Positions 43,297 through 52,828 are shown, counted from the first letter of the stretch. The stretch: DNA of 64,000 bases from Tepidimicrobium xylanilyticum (GCF_900106765.1 NZ_FNNG01000002.1:248001-312000), one strand, 5' to 3'. Notes: a model not told the origin generated them from the sequence alone. Numbers and translations are program-made.

Positions 43297-44097
43297 GTGA
43301 CAATTTTACAAGTAGAAAAATTACATTTTTCCTATGGAAAAACTGAAGTTTTAAAGGACATTAGCTTTACAATAAACAAAAATATGATAGTTGGCATAGT
43401 AGGAGGAAATGGCAGTGGAAAGTCTACCCTTTTAAAGAATATATCTGGATATTTGAAACCAGAGTCAGGAAAAATCCTAATTGGCAATAAAGATATTAGA
43501 CATTTCCCCACAAAAGAAAGAGCCAAATTTATAGCCTATGTACCCCAAGAGATGCCCTATGATTTCGAATTTAGCTGTTATGATATTGTTATGATGGGAA
43601 GGATTCCTTATCTTAAAAGATTTCAACAGGAAGGGAAGGAAGATGAAACTATTGTAAAAAAATCGATGAAAATTACAAATACCTGGATATTTAAAGATAA
43701 GAATATAAATGAACTAAGTGGGGGAGAAAGACAAAGGGTTTATATAGCAAGAGCATTAGCACAAAAACCTAGCATACTGTTAATGGATGAGCCCATTTCT
43801 CATTTGGATATGAAGTATCAAATTGAAATATTATCCCTAGCAAGGGAGTTATCGTCAAAAGGAATATTGGTAATTACCGTCCTTCATGATATAAACCTTG
43901 CTTCTCTCTTTTGTGATGAATTGCTCATAATGAAGAATGGAAAGATTATGGACTATGGTCCCCCTAAAAAAGTATTAAAACCTTACAATATAAAATCTGC
44001 ATTTTCCGTTGATGTAGAATTGATTGATAATCCAATTACCAACAGTCCTTATGTGGTTCCTATCTTAAGAAAAAGAAAACAATTTAAAGTAATTTAG
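43297..44097 (+). CDS. btuD: Corrinoid ABC importer ATPase
   Basis: 266 residues: GGNGSGKSTLL, YVPQEMPYDFEFSCYDIVMMGR, LSGGERQRVYIARAL, ILLMDEPISHLD and VLHDIN. Starts with GTG four bases after btuC. With the preceding two genes it makes a complete importer. Confidence 0.92.
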   Translation: MTILQVEKLHFSYGKTEVLKDISFTINKNMIVGIVGGNGSGKSTLLKNISGYLKPESGKILIGNKDIRHFPTKERAKFIAYVPQEMPYDFEFSCYDIVMMGRIPYLKRFQQEGKEDETIVKKSMKITNTWIFKDKNINELSGGERQRVYIARALAQKPSILLMDEPISHLDMKYQIEILSLARELSSKGILVITVLHDINLASLFCDELLIMKNGKIMDYGPPKKVLKPYNIKSAFSVDVELIDNPITNSPYVVPILRKRKQFKVI

Positions 44098-44117
44098 CGT
44101 TAAGGAGGTAATATCCA

Positions 44118-44591
44118 GTGAAATATAACACAAATACTTTAAAAGGCGTTAAAACTATTACTACAGTTTCCATGCTTATAGCTTTAAGTGCTGTAGGTGC
44201 CCTTGTTAAAATATTTAATACTGTTGCCTTAGATTCAACTCCAGGATATTTTGCAGCTTTGTCTTTAGGAAATCGGTATGGAGCTATTGTAATAAGCCTA
44301 GGTCATTTACTTACTGCATTTACTTCTGGATTCCCTTTAGGGATTTTTATCCACTTTTATATTGCAATTCAAATGGCAATATATGCATATTTATTTAAGT
44401 ATTTCTATGAAAGATTTAACAGCTTCATTGCCATATTAGTAGGTACTTTACTAAATGGGCCTATTGCTGCTCTTTCATTGGTCCCCATATTTGGTTGGGG
44501 GTTCTTTATGGCATGGAACATTCCTTTAACTTTAGGCTCTTTTGTAAACGTATTTTTAGCGGTTTTAATCTATAAAGGAATAGATAAGTAG
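44118..44591 (+). CDS. cblT: ECF transporter S component, probable alpha-ribazole importer CblT
   Basis: 157 residues, five or six membrane helices, of the ECF S-component type. It is preceded by AAGGAGGTAATATCCA and begins with GTG. The gene order S component - PurM-like protein under a cobalamin riboswitch is that of the alpha-ribazole salvage pair CblT-CblS known from Listeria and other Firmicutes. The substrate is inferred from this context. The ECF A and T subunits it would need are not next to it; CbiO/CbiQ or a shared ECF module elsewhere could serve. Confidence 0.75.
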   Translation: MKYNTNTLKGVKTITTVSMLIALSAVGALVKIFNTVALDSTPGYFAALSLGNRYGAIVISLGHLLTAFTSGFPLGIFIHFYIAIQMAIYAYLFKYFYERFNSFIAILVGTLLNGPIAALSLVPIFGWGFFMAWNIPLTLGSFVNVFLAVLIYKGIDK

Positions 44592-45335
44592 GTGAAAGGT
44601 AAATTGATAGAAAGGTACAGGGATTTAATTATAATCTACGAAAAGGATATGGCTTATGTAATTTCTTGTGATAGCTTAGGAGCCATAGGAAATAAAAAAA
44701 ATGATGTACTTAAAACTGATGAAGATACGGTGGGTAAAGCGACTATTAAGGTGGCCCTATCCGAAGCCCTATGTGTAGGAGCAAACCCTATTGTCATATG
44801 CGATACTTTAGCTGTTGAAATGAATCCTACTGGAAATAGGATTTTAAAGTCCATAAAGAAGGAGCTTAAGGAGAATGGACTTGATGATATAGTTCTAACA
44901 GGAAGTACTGAGGAAAACTTTCCAACTTCTATGACGGGTATTGGGATTACCATAATTTCTAGAGCAAAAATATCCGATTTAAAAATTAAGAAAGTAGAAA
45001 AAGGGATGCATATTTCTCTTTTAGGATATCCATTGGTAGGCGAAGAAGTTTTGAAAAATCCTAAGGACGTACTTCAGTTGAAAGATTATATGGAAATCTC
45101 CAACTCTAAAGAAATAATAGAAGCAATTCCAGTTGGATCTAAAGGAATTGGATATGAGTTAAGGGTGTTAGAAGAGGTATCTGGGCTAAAAGTAGAAGAT
45201 AAGATTCCTCCCCATGTGGATATAATGAAATCTGGAGGTCCTTCTACTTGCTGTATCATAGTACACAAAGAAAAAAAACCATCTATTATGAATACTATAA
45301 ATAAACCACTAACCCATATGGGAAGGTTGGTTTGA
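44592..45335 (+). CDS. cblS: PurM-like protein, probable alpha-ribazole kinase CblS
   Basis: 247 residues of the AIR synthase (PurM) superfamily. A Gly/Asp-rich nucleotide region is seen in VISCDSLGAIGNKKND and TDEDTVGKATIKVALSEALCVGANP, and TGIGITIISRA follows. CblS phosphorylates alpha-ribazole, giving the CobS substrate without CobT. GTG 44592 follows the cblT stop directly. No cobT is present in the window. HypE- or ThiL-like activity is the alternative, but the context is corrinoid. Confidence 0.75.
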   Translation: MKGKLIERYRDLIIIYEKDMAYVISCDSLGAIGNKKNDVLKTDEDTVGKATIKVALSEALCVGANPIVICDTLAVEMNPTGNRILKSIKKELKENGLDDIVLTGSTEENFPTSMTGIGITIISRAKISDLKIKKVEKGMHISLLGYPLVGEEVLKNPKDVLQLKDYMEISNSKEIIEAIPVGSKGIGYELRVLEEVSGLKVEDKIPPHVDIMKSGGPSTCCIIVHKEKKPSIMNTINKPLTHMGRLV

Positions 45336-45338
45336 AAT

Positions 45339-45373
45339 AAAACCCTAGTCTTTGATTTAAGAACTAGGGTTTT
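45339..45373. terminator. Bidirectional terminator
   Basis: AAACCCTAGT and ACTAGGGTTTT form a stem four bases past cblS. The stop of the small minus-strand gene lies in the loop, so both units end here. Confidence 0.75.
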
Positions 45374-45527
45374 CGTTATTCACTTTCTTTTTCTTATTCC
45401 AATTTATTAACTTCTCGTTCCTTTTCATATCTTCGTTATCTATTATTCCATGTTCTGCAGCTATTTCATAATTCATCTGATTGAAGAAGTTCTCATCGTT
45501 CCTTCTTTTATATTTCTCCTCCTTCAT
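45357..45527 (-). CDS. 56-residue hydrophilic protein, function unknown
   Basis: A short gene with a near-perfect ribosome site, GAGGTGAT, six bases before ATG 45527. The product is charged (many Lys, Asn, Glu) and holds NQMNYEIAAEHGI, which recalls the YEIAxELG block of small acid-soluble spore proteins, but the rest does not fit that family. It ends inside the terminator. It may be a spore or stress peptide; the assignment is weak. Confidence 0.6.
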   Translation of the reverse strand: MKEEKYKRRNDENFFNQMNYEIAAEHGIIDNEDMKRNEKLINWNKKKKVNNENPSS

Positions 45528-45616
45528 TTAAATCACCTCGTATGTATTTTGTACCAAACTCTTTGCTACATACCAGGTAATTTAAGGGATTTTTATAAGG
45601 TGATTTCAACTATAGT

Positions 45617-47011
45617 TTAAAATGTTATAGTTATCTTGGTTCCTACTCCTAAGGTACTCTCTACCTTTATTTCTCCTTCATGGACTTCAATTATCTGTTT
45701 AGCTATGGCCATACCTAAGCCTGAGCCTTTGTGGCTTTCTCCCGTATTTGTTCCTCTATAATATTTTTTGAATAGATTGTCTAAATCTTCCTTAGAAATC
45801 CCTTTACCATCATCTACTATAGCAATATAGATCTTATCAGTTTCATCTAAAGTAATGGTTATCTCTGTATCAGCATCATTATGGACTATAGAGTTATAGA
45901 TAAGATTTGCAAATGCTCTTTGTAGCAATGATTTATCAAATTCAAAAATAATCCTTTCCTTCTTCGCATTAAAGTTTATTCTCCTATTCTGATATCGAGG
46001 ATTATTTAATACATCTATAGCAATTTCCCTTATAAGCTCTATAAGATCGCCTTCCTGGCGATTAAGGGGAAATCGCCCTTTTTTTAAAACCTCGGTTAGC
46101 TTCAAATCCCCTAGTAATTTCTCCATATATTCAGCCTTTCCTTTAATAATGCGGGAGTATTCCTTTATTTCATCTTGGCTTAAAATATATTCTTCATCTG
46201 CCATCAGCTCCCCATAACCTTTGATTGACGCTAAAGGAGTTTTCAAATCGTGAGACAGATTCTGAATCCATTCTTCTCTCATCTTCTCAATATTTTTCCG
46301 TTCAATCTCATTTCTCTGTAATATATTGGTTAGATTATTAAGGCTACTATACACTTCTTTATATAGGCCTTTTTCAGTATATTTTCTATTATATTCTCCC
46401 TTTGACAATAAACTTATACCCTCAACAATTTCTATTATTGGTTTAGCAAGATTCCTTCCAAAGACATATCCCATTACTATTAGTACTATAATTGGAACTA
46501 CAAATAGGTAAACAAGTACTTTTAGGATTTTGATTTTCATATTTGCTGGAGAATAGATAATACTATATTTAGCTATTTTATCCATAGGAAAACCTATAAT
46601 ATAACTCCATTTATAATTATTCATTTCGGCTGTACCAGCAAAAGTGGTATAGTTATCTATGGCACCAGTATAGATATTATAATAAACCATTTCACTGGGA
46701 GCATAGCGTTCTAAAGCATCCCCAGGCTTATTCCAGCTAAAAACCTCATATCCTTCTTCATCCAAAATCTGAATCCAGGCATTTCTAAGTTTAAGTTCTT
46801 TAATTCCTTCTTCTGTGACTATAGGCTTACCCTCTTTTTCGATAATGTACTGATAAAAATTTAAGGAAAATTCACCTAACTTGCTCCAACCACTATTCTC
46901 TTTGTTATCTGAAAAAAAATATTGATATACAATGAGCATATTGATGTGAAAAGCAATTATTACAGATAATATGATGATTAATAAAAATCTTATAAGAATC
47001 TTCCACTTCAT
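45617..47011 (-). CDS. Two-component sensor histidine kinase
   Basis: 464 residues. Two membrane helices (around 8-30 and 160-185) flank an extracytoplasmic sensor of about 130 residues. A HAMP-like linker follows, then HisKA with LSHDLKTPLASIKGYGEL (phospho-His) and HATPase with NLIYNSI, DDGKGI and GSGLGMAIAKQI. It follows the response regulator after one base and probably controls the ABC exporter genes upstream in the same operon. Confidence 0.92.
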   Translation of the reverse strand: MKWKILIRFLLIIILSVIIAFHINMLIVYQYFFSDNKENSGWSKLGEFSLNFYQYIIEKEGKPIVTEEGIKELKLRNAWIQILDEEGYEVFSWNKPGDALERYAPSEMVYYNIYTGAIDNYTTFAGTAEMNNYKWSYIIGFPMDKIAKYSIIYSPANMKIKILKVLVYLFVVPIIVLIVMGYVFGRNLAKPIIEIVEGISLLSKGEYNRKYTEKGLYKEVYSSLNNLTNILQRNEIERKNIEKMREEWIQNLSHDLKTPLASIKGYGELMADEEYILSQDEIKEYSRIIKGKAEYMEKLLGDLKLTEVLKKGRFPLNRQEGDLIELIREIAIDVLNNPRYQNRRINFNAKKERIIFEFDKSLLQRAFANLIYNSIVHNDADTEITITLDETDKIYIAIVDDGKGISKEDLDNLFKKYYRGTNTGESHKGSGLGMAIAKQIIEVHEGEIKVESTLGVGTKITITF

Positions 47012-47012
47012 T

Positions 47013-47747
47013 TTATCTATCCTCTACTACCAGTTTATAACCTAAACCCTTTACAGTAATTATATGTTTTGGATTAGCAGGGTCATCTTCTAATTTTTGT
47101 CGAAGATGCCTAATATGAACCATCAATGTATTATCATATCCTTCATAATCATAGCCCCATACCTTTGCTAATATTTTGTTTTTGCTCAATATCTGATTTG
47201 GATTATCTATTAAATATAGAAGAAGATTATACTCCTTAGCAGTTAAGGTTACCGAAATACCTCCTTTTTTAACTTCTCCTTTCCTTCGGTCAATTTCAAC
47301 ATTCCCAAATTCAAATATGTCCTTTACATAAGTTTGCTGATTTAAAGCCATATATTGATTTCTTCTAAAATGGGCTTTAATACGATATGCTACTTCTTTA
47401 GGGCTAAAGGGCTTGGTAATATAATCGTCTCCACCAATCCCTAGTCCTAAAAGCTTGTCCACATCTTCATCCATAGCTGATAGGAAAAGTATTGGTACAA
47501 GGGTAAATTCTCTAAGTTTTCTACAAACTTCAAAGCCATCAATGTCTGGCATCATAATATCTAATATAATTAGATCTGGATTTACCTCTTCAGTAATCCT
47601 AATTGCTTCAGATCCAGAAGTAGCTTTGTATATATTAGTGAAATCCTCTTTTAAAAGGACAGTTTCTAACAAGTTTAAAATATCTACTTCATCATCTACT
47701 AATAATATTTTTTTATTTCTAATACTTGTCATATCTATATCCAACAA
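47013..47747 (-). CDS. OmpR-family response regulator
   Basis: 244 residues. Receiver domain with LLVDDE, DLIILDIMMPDIDG (phospho-Asp) and ITKPFSPKE. The C-terminal winged helix has LTAKEYNLLLYL and VWGYDYEGYDNTLMVHIRHLRQKLE. Starts at TTG after GGGGGTGTGAG. Pairs with the downstream kinase. Confidence 0.92.
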   Translation of the reverse strand: MLDIDMTSIRNKKILLVDDEVDILNLLETVLLKEDFTNIYKATSGSEAIRITEEVNPDLIILDIMMPDIDGFEVCRKLREFTLVPILFLSAMDEDVDKLLGLGIGGDDYITKPFSPKEVAYRIKAHFRRNQYMALNQQTYVKDIFEFGNVEIDRRKGEVKKGGISVTLTAKEYNLLLYLIDNPNQILSKNKILAKVWGYDYEGYDNTLMVHIRHLRQKLEDDPANPKHIITVKGLGYKLVVEDR

Positions 47748-47824
47748 GACTCACACCCCCTATCAAAGCCCATTATACAACAAATTTAAATAATTTTCCT
47801 TAACTTGAAAATAAGCTTTTTATT

Positions 47825-48559
47825 TTAAACAATATCCTTCTTCATAAATCCATTATACCCTAAAACAAATATAATGACCAATAGCATAAGGCTAATAATA
47901 TACACAATATTACCTTTATTAAATGTAGTCATATCTCCTCCTAAAGCTGCCATAATGGGATATGTCCAAGGATATACTATCCAATACTTAGAATTAGCTA
48001 CTATCATTGACGGCAGAGTTAATCCAATTCCAATGCCTAAAGGTATGGTCATATGAGAAAACCTGATGCTTAATACATAAAGAATGGCCATAATAGGTAA
48101 AGCTGCTACATACATTACAATAGGTTTCATAAACAGAGTATTATATGGAATATCTCCACCAATTCTAGTAATTTTACCAGCCAAATAAATACTTGCAATC
48201 AAAACCAGAATATTTATAAAAATGAGCATACATCCAATGATAAATTTTATTCCGTATACCTTCTGTCTATCTTTTGGCAAGCTGAGATAGTGCTTCCAAT
48301 TGTCATTTGTATTTTCTATTCTTGCTATTAAAGTCATGACAATGCTTATTAAGATGGGAAAAAGAATATTAACATAAAATATCATGCTCTGAATATAAAG
48401 TTGGTGCCATGCATTCTGTCCTTTTCCTGTAAATAAATCATAATAACGTAGTAAATTCAATGCTCCCTGTATTACAATAAATATAGGTGCTAGTATTACT
48501 ATCCACAATACTTTAGAGTGTTTTAACTTTAAAATTTCAATTCTAAATATATCCCTCAT
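47825..48559 (-). CDS. ABC-2 type permease, lantibiotic/bacitracin-immunity class (second subunit)
   Basis: 244 residues, six membrane helices. It has the small-permease pattern of BcrB/LanE/LanG proteins: FRIEILKLKHSKVLWIVIL start and NTNDNWKHYLSLPKDRQKVYGIKF after helix 2. It lies 11 bases from its paralogue at 48571 and probably forms a heteromer with it. Confidence 0.82.
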   Translation of the reverse strand: MRDIFRIEILKLKHSKVLWIVILAPIFIVIQGALNLLRYYDLFTGKGQNAWHQLYIQSMIFYVNILFPILISIVMTLIARIENTNDNWKHYLSLPKDRQKVYGIKFIIGCMLIFINILVLIASIYLAGKITRIGGDIPYNTLFMKPIVMYVAALPIMAILYVLSIRFSHMTIPLGIGIGLTLPSMIVANSKYWIVYPWTYPIMAALGGDMTTFNKGNIVYIISLMLLVIIFVLGYNGFMKKDIV

Positions 48560-48570
48560 CTATTTCACTC

Positions 48571-49314
48571 CTAACAAATTTCTTTTCTATTAAAGAAAAT
48601 AAACCCTATTAGTAAAAATAATATACTAATGACGGAACCATATTGCAGTGGAATACCGTTATTTATGGTCGAGTCAGGTAAAGTATACATGATATGAGCA
48701 TAAGGAATAATTTTAGACAATTTTTCAGATTGGGCGAAAAACAATGATGATGCAACCCCTACAAACCCAATGGTCAATGCAATGTTAGTATTATTGATTT
48801 CAGAGCTAATAAAACATTGAATGCTAATTAAACTAGTAATGCTAACTATTTGATATAAGGTATATTTTAAAATTAATATTAAGTCTACTGTTTCAGGAAA
48901 CCTTAGGGCTATACCTGCAATCAATAAAACAACTCCGTTGATTAGTATCATGATAGTACTAAGTATAAATGCTAAAAACCACTTAGCAAAATATACTTTC
49001 ATTTTTGAAACTGGAAGAGCCAAAGTACTTTTCCAGCCATTTGATCTATATTCTATATAATGCACCATAGAAGCAAATATGGTAACCACTAAAGAAAGGA
49101 AAAAAAACCATAAAAAATGATGCTGTAACAGTAATATATTCCATGAACTTAAACCTTTATTAGCCTCTAATCCTATTAAATAATCGTATCGTAGTAGTAA
49201 ATTGATAAAGCTAAGCCCTCCTGCTAAAATAGGGATTAACAAGGCGATGGGCCATGTAAAACTTTTCCTCTGCTTAAGAAATTCTCCCTTTAATATCTGA
49301 TAAAACTCCATCAC
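48571..49314 (-). CDS. ABC-2 type permease, lantibiotic/bacitracin-immunity class (first subunit)
   Basis: 247 residues, six helices, paralogous to the next gene: YQILKGEFLKQRKSFTWPIALLIP start and RSNGWKSTLALPVSKMKVYFAKW in the matching place. The start overlaps the end of the ATPase gene by four bases. The arrangement ATPase-permease-permease-regulator-kinase is that of LanFEG-RK immunity units, but no peptide gene was seen. Confidence 0.82.
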   Translation of the reverse strand: MMEFYQILKGEFLKQRKSFTWPIALLIPILAGGLSFINLLLRYDYLIGLEANKGLSSWNILLLQHHFLWFFFLSLVVTIFASMVHYIEYRSNGWKSTLALPVSKMKVYFAKWFLAFILSTIMILINGVVLLIAGIALRFPETVDLILILKYTLYQIVSITSLISIQCFISSEINNTNIALTIGFVGVASSLFFAQSEKLSKIIPYAHIMYTLPDSTINNGIPLQYGSVISILFLLIGFIFFNRKEIC

Positions 49315-50219
49315 TGTTCTATCCCCCCTGTCAACTGTAAAAAGACCTCTTCTAAGTTTTGCTTGTTTTCGCTTAGATGGGAGACACCATAGCCTTCTAA
49401 TACCAATTCTTTGTTTAATTCCTCTATATTGATTTTATCTCCCAGTATATAAAGCTTACCTTCTCTATTCTCCACATTATAACCCTTTCTCTTTAAAAAT
49501 TTTTCTGCTTCTAAAAGGGGTTGAACTTTAATAGCAATTTCCCTATTTCCCATATCTTTTAATTCCTCTAAAGTTCCCTGAAATAGCAAATTACCTCTGT
49601 GAATAATTCCCACATGATCAGCTACCAACTCAATTTCGCTTAGAATATGGCCACTGATTAAAACTGTAGCACCTATAATTTCAGGAAGACTAATAATCAA
49701 ATTTCTAATTTCCCTTACCCCTGCTGGGTCCAGACCATTAGTTGGCTCATCTAATATTAAAAGTTCTCTATTCCCCATTAGAGCTTGAGCAATTCCCAAT
49801 CTTTGTTTCATGCCCAAAGAAAATCCTTTAACCCTTTTATTTTTCCATTTGGATAATTTTACTATATCTAAGGCTTTATCAATTTCCTTTTTATCCAATT
49901 CTAATATCCTTCTTATTATTTCTAAATTTTCATAGGCTGTTAAATTTTCATAATAGGAAGGAGATTCTACCAAGGCTCCTACCCTTCTTAATATTTCCTT
50001 TCGATGGCTTCTAATTTCTTTGTTAAATAAATAGGCTTCTCCTTTTGTAGGTTTCACTAGGTCTAAAAGCATACGAATGGTAGTAGATTTTCCCGCACCA
50101 TTTGGACCTAAAAAGCCGTACAAAGCTCCTTTCTTAACTTTTAGATTTAAATCCCTAACAGCTATAAGGCTTCCAAATTCTTTGGTTAATCCTTTAGTCT
50201 CAATTACTAATTCACTCAC
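49311..50219 (-). CDS. ABC exporter ATPase (BcrA/LanF type)
   Basis: 302 residues: GPNGAGKSTTIRMLL, ESPSYYENLTAYENL, FSLGMKQRLGIAQAL, LLILDEPTNGLDPAG and GHILSEIE. The C-terminal 80 residues are the usual extension of drug/peptide-immunity ATPases. Starts with GTG after AGGAGGGG. First gene of the five-gene unit; repeats of TTTACTTT lie upstream. Confidence 0.9.
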   Translation of the reverse strand: MSELVIETKGLTKEFGSLIAVRDLNLKVKKGALYGFLGPNGAGKSTTIRMLLDLVKPTKGEAYLFNKEIRSHRKEILRRVGALVESPSYYENLTAYENLEIIRRILELDKKEIDKALDIVKLSKWKNKRVKGFSLGMKQRLGIAQALMGNRELLILDEPTNGLDPAGVREIRNLIISLPEIIGATVLISGHILSEIELVADHVGIIHRGNLLFQGTLEELKDMGNREIAIKVQPLLEAEKFLKRKGYNVENREGKLYILGDKINIEELNKELVLEGYGVSHLSENKQNLEEVFLQLTGGIEQ

Positions 50220-50240
50220 CCAAACCCCTCCTAATATTAA

Positions 50241-50313
50241 TTTACTTTGGTCATTTTTAATCTTAGAGGGACTAACTTAATTATCAATTAAAGTAACCTT
50301 AATTTTACTTTAA
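50241..50313. promoter_or_regulatory. TTTACTTT repeats and TTAAAGTAA inverted repeat before the exporter operon
   Basis: TTTACTTT occurs at 50241-50248 and 50304-50311, and TTAAAGTAA (50288-50296) is inverted relative to TTACTTTAA (50305-50313). An OmpR-type regulator commonly binds such repeats, and one is encoded in this operon. Candidate autoregulatory site only. Confidence 0.35.
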
Positions 50314-50327
50314 ATTTAAAATTAATA

Positions 50328-50365
50328 AAAAAAGACCAAACCAAAATAGGCTATGGCCTTTTCAA
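50328..50365 (-). terminator. Probable terminator after the class V aminotransferase gene
   Basis: On the minus strand AAGGCCA can pair with TGGTCTT (one G-U), followed by TTTTT. Confidence 0.5.
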
Positions 50366-50383
50366 AACATAAATTTAAATCTA

Positions 50384-51535
50384 TTAACTTCTTATAACCT
50401 TATATATAGCATCAATTGCATATTTCACATCTTCAATAGTGTTAAAATAACTAAAGCTAAATCTAATAGTACCTTGAGGGAATGTGCCTAAGGTCTGATG
50501 AGCTGAAGGAGCACAATGTAATCCACATCTGGTCATAATTCCAAAATCATTATATAGATTATATGCAATTATTGCATTATCTTTTGTAGGAATATCTATG
50601 GAAACTACAGCAGTTCTATTTATCAAATTCTTCTTACCAACAATATTTAATTCGGGAATATTTAAGATACCTTCTAAAAAATTTTCTAGTAGGAATAGCT
50701 CTTTTTCTTTTATGGTATTAACCTTTTCCTTTAAAATATACTTTAAAGCTGCATTTAATCCATAAATTCCAGGAATATTCAAGGTTCCAGCTTCAAATTT
50801 ATCGGGCATATATTCCGGTTGAACTTCCTTATCTGATAGGCTGCCTGTCCCTCCTTCTACAAGGGTATCCAATACTGTTGCTAGTTCATCATTTACTATA
50901 AAACCACCAATACCTTGAGGTCCTAAAAGACCTTTATGGCCTGTAAAAGCTATAGCGTCAGCATTTAATTCTTTATAATCTATATCTAAAAAGCCTGCTG
51001 TCTGGGCAGTATCCATTATGAAATAGAGTCCCCTTTCCTTACACATGTAACCCACCCTTTTCAAGTCCAATATAGTTCCACAAACATTGGATGCATGAGT
51101 CATCACGATTGCTTTAGTATTTGGCTTAATAAGCCCATATATATCATTAGGATCCAATTCTCCTTCCCTATTGCACATAACCTTTGAGTATTCAACCCCT
51201 CTTTCTACCAGGCTATTTATAGGTCTAACAACTGCGTTATGTTCCATAGATGAAATTATTACATGATCCCCAGGTTTTAATAATCCCTTTACCAATATGT
51301 TAAGACTTTCAGTTACATTCTTAGTAAATATTACGTTTTCTGTTTTATTAAAATTAAATAATTCACAAATTAGCTCCCTAGTTTCATAAACTATGTTCTC
51401 CGCCTCAAAGGAACTCTTGTAGGCTCCCCTATTGACGTTGCATCCTATCTTAGTTAAATAATTATACATACTTTCAGCAACTCCTGGGGCTTTAGGAAAA
51501 GCTGTTGCGCCATTGTCTAAATACAGTTCTCTCAA
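50384..51535 (-). CDS. Class V aminotransferase, cysteine desulfurase/selenocysteine lyase-like (selenium cluster type)
   Basis: 383 residues, PLP enzyme of the NifS/CsdB superfamily: LDNGATAFPKAP start, SSMEHNAVVRP, DTAQTAGF, the PLP lysine in FTGHKGLLGPQG, and the active Cys loop MTRCGLHCAPSAH. The length and GGTGS block match the subfamily found beside orphan selD, YedE and YedF genes. It is divergent from yedE with about 190 bases between. TTG start after AGGAGGTG. It would free selenium (or sulfur) from selenocysteine or cysteine. Confidence 0.85.
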   Translation of the reverse strand: MRELYLDNGATAFPKAPGVAESMYNYLTKIGCNVNRGAYKSSFEAENIVYETRELICELFNFNKTENVIFTKNVTESLNILVKGLLKPGDHVIISSMEHNAVVRPINSLVERGVEYSKVMCNREGELDPNDIYGLIKPNTKAIVMTHASNVCGTILDLKRVGYMCKERGLYFIMDTAQTAGFLDIDYKELNADAIAFTGHKGLLGPQGIGGFIVNDELATVLDTLVEGGTGSLSDKEVQPEYMPDKFEAGTLNIPGIYGLNAALKYILKEKVNTIKEKELFLLENFLEGILNIPELNIVGKKNLINRTAVVSIDIPTKDNAIIAYNLYNDFGIMTRCGLHCAPSAHQTLGTFPQGTIRFSFSYFNTIEDVKYAIDAIYKVIRS

Positions 51536-51726
51536 AATTCCACCTCCTATTTCGCTAAAATTTAACGATCTGCTAATTAAAGGATATATCTATTTATGAA
51601 AATTAACAACTGCTATTTGGAATATCTATAAGATGTGATTGGGTATTCATAATCTTTATTATACTTTTTTGCAGGTAATTGTTAAACTTTAGATAAGAAG
51701 AAAAATATATAAAGGAGGGTTTTTCG

Positions 51727-52809
51727 TTGAAGGAAAAAAGAGGAATTATAATTACTGGAGCAATTGTAGGAATTATATCAGTGCTACTAGTCAAGTTTGG
51801 AAACCCTAAAAACATGGGATTCTGTATAGCCTGTTTCATAAGAGATATTGCAGGAGGTATCGGGTTACATAGAGCACCAATAGTTCAATATATTCGCCCA
51901 GAAGTCATTGGACTAGCATTAGGTGCATTTATTATTTCCATGAAGAATAGGGAATTCCAAGCTAAAGGAGGCTCCTCACCTTTTACTAGATTTATTCTGG
52001 GAATTGTAGTAATGATAGGAGCTCTAGTCTTTTTAGGTTGTCCTTTGAGAATGGTATTAAGGTTAGCAGGTGGCGATTTAAATGCCATTTTAGGTATTGT
52101 AGGCTTTGCAGTGGGTATTTATATTGGAGTTTTCTTCTTAAACAAAGGATTCAGTTTAAAAAGGAATTATACTTTACCTGATTTTGAAGGATATCTTTTC
52201 CCAATTGTAAACCTAGGCCTATTTGTTTTACTTATATCAGGTTTTAGCATGTTATTTTTTAGTGAAGAAGGTCCAGGGTCTATGCACGCCCCAGTTTGGA
52301 TTTCTTTAATTGCTGGATTGATAGTAGGAGTATTAGCTCAAAGGACAAGGCTTTGCATGGTAGGTGGCATTAGAGACATGATATTGTTTAGGGATGGCTA
52401 CCTAATCTCTGGTTTCTTAGCTATATTTGTCTTTGCTTTAATTGGAAACCTAATATTTGGTTATTTTAACTTGGGTTTTGCCGAACAGCCAGTAGCTCAT
52501 ACCGATGGGGTATGGAATTTCTTAGGAATGGTTCTAGCTGGATGGGGTTCTGTACTCTTAGGGGGTTGTCCTCTAAGACAGCTAATTCTTGCTGGAGAAG
52601 GAAATGGAGATTCCGCCGTAACGGTAATGGGATATCTAGTAGGTGCAGCAGTTGCTCATAATTTTGGATTAGCTTCTAGCACTGCTGGTGCTTCAGACTA
52701 TGGAAAAATATCAGTCTTTATATTGTTAGCCATAATTTTAGTAATCTCCATATTAAATTCAGAGACATTAGCTGGTAAGAAGGCATTAGGTAAATCTAGC
52801 AGTAATTAG
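51727..52809 (+). CDS. yedE: YedE-family putative selenium transporter
   Basis: 360 residues, about ten helices, two YeeE/YedE repeats: FCIACFIRDIAGG and GCPLRMVLRLAGGDLNA in the first, TRLCMVGGIRDMIL and GGCPLRQLILAGEGN in the second. The conserved Cys residues in GCPLR are those used for sulfur or selenium passage in this family. TTG start after AAGGAGGG. First of three genes with TusA-like and DUF3343 proteins. Confidence 0.88.
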   Translation: MKEKRGIIITGAIVGIISVLLVKFGNPKNMGFCIACFIRDIAGGIGLHRAPIVQYIRPEVIGLALGAFIISMKNREFQAKGGSSPFTRFILGIVVMIGALVFLGCPLRMVLRLAGGDLNAILGIVGFAVGIYIGVFFLNKGFSLKRNYTLPDFEGYLFPIVNLGLFVLLISGFSMLFFSEEGPGSMHAPVWISLIAGLIVGVLAQRTRLCMVGGIRDMILFRDGYLISGFLAIFVFALIGNLIFGYFNLGFAEQPVAHTDGVWNFLGMVLAGWGSVLLGGCPLRQLILAGEGNGDSAVTVMGYLVGAAVAHNFGLASSTAGASDYGKISVFILLAIILVISILNSETLAGKKALGKSSSN

Positions 52810-52828
52810 TTGAAAGGAGATGAATATA

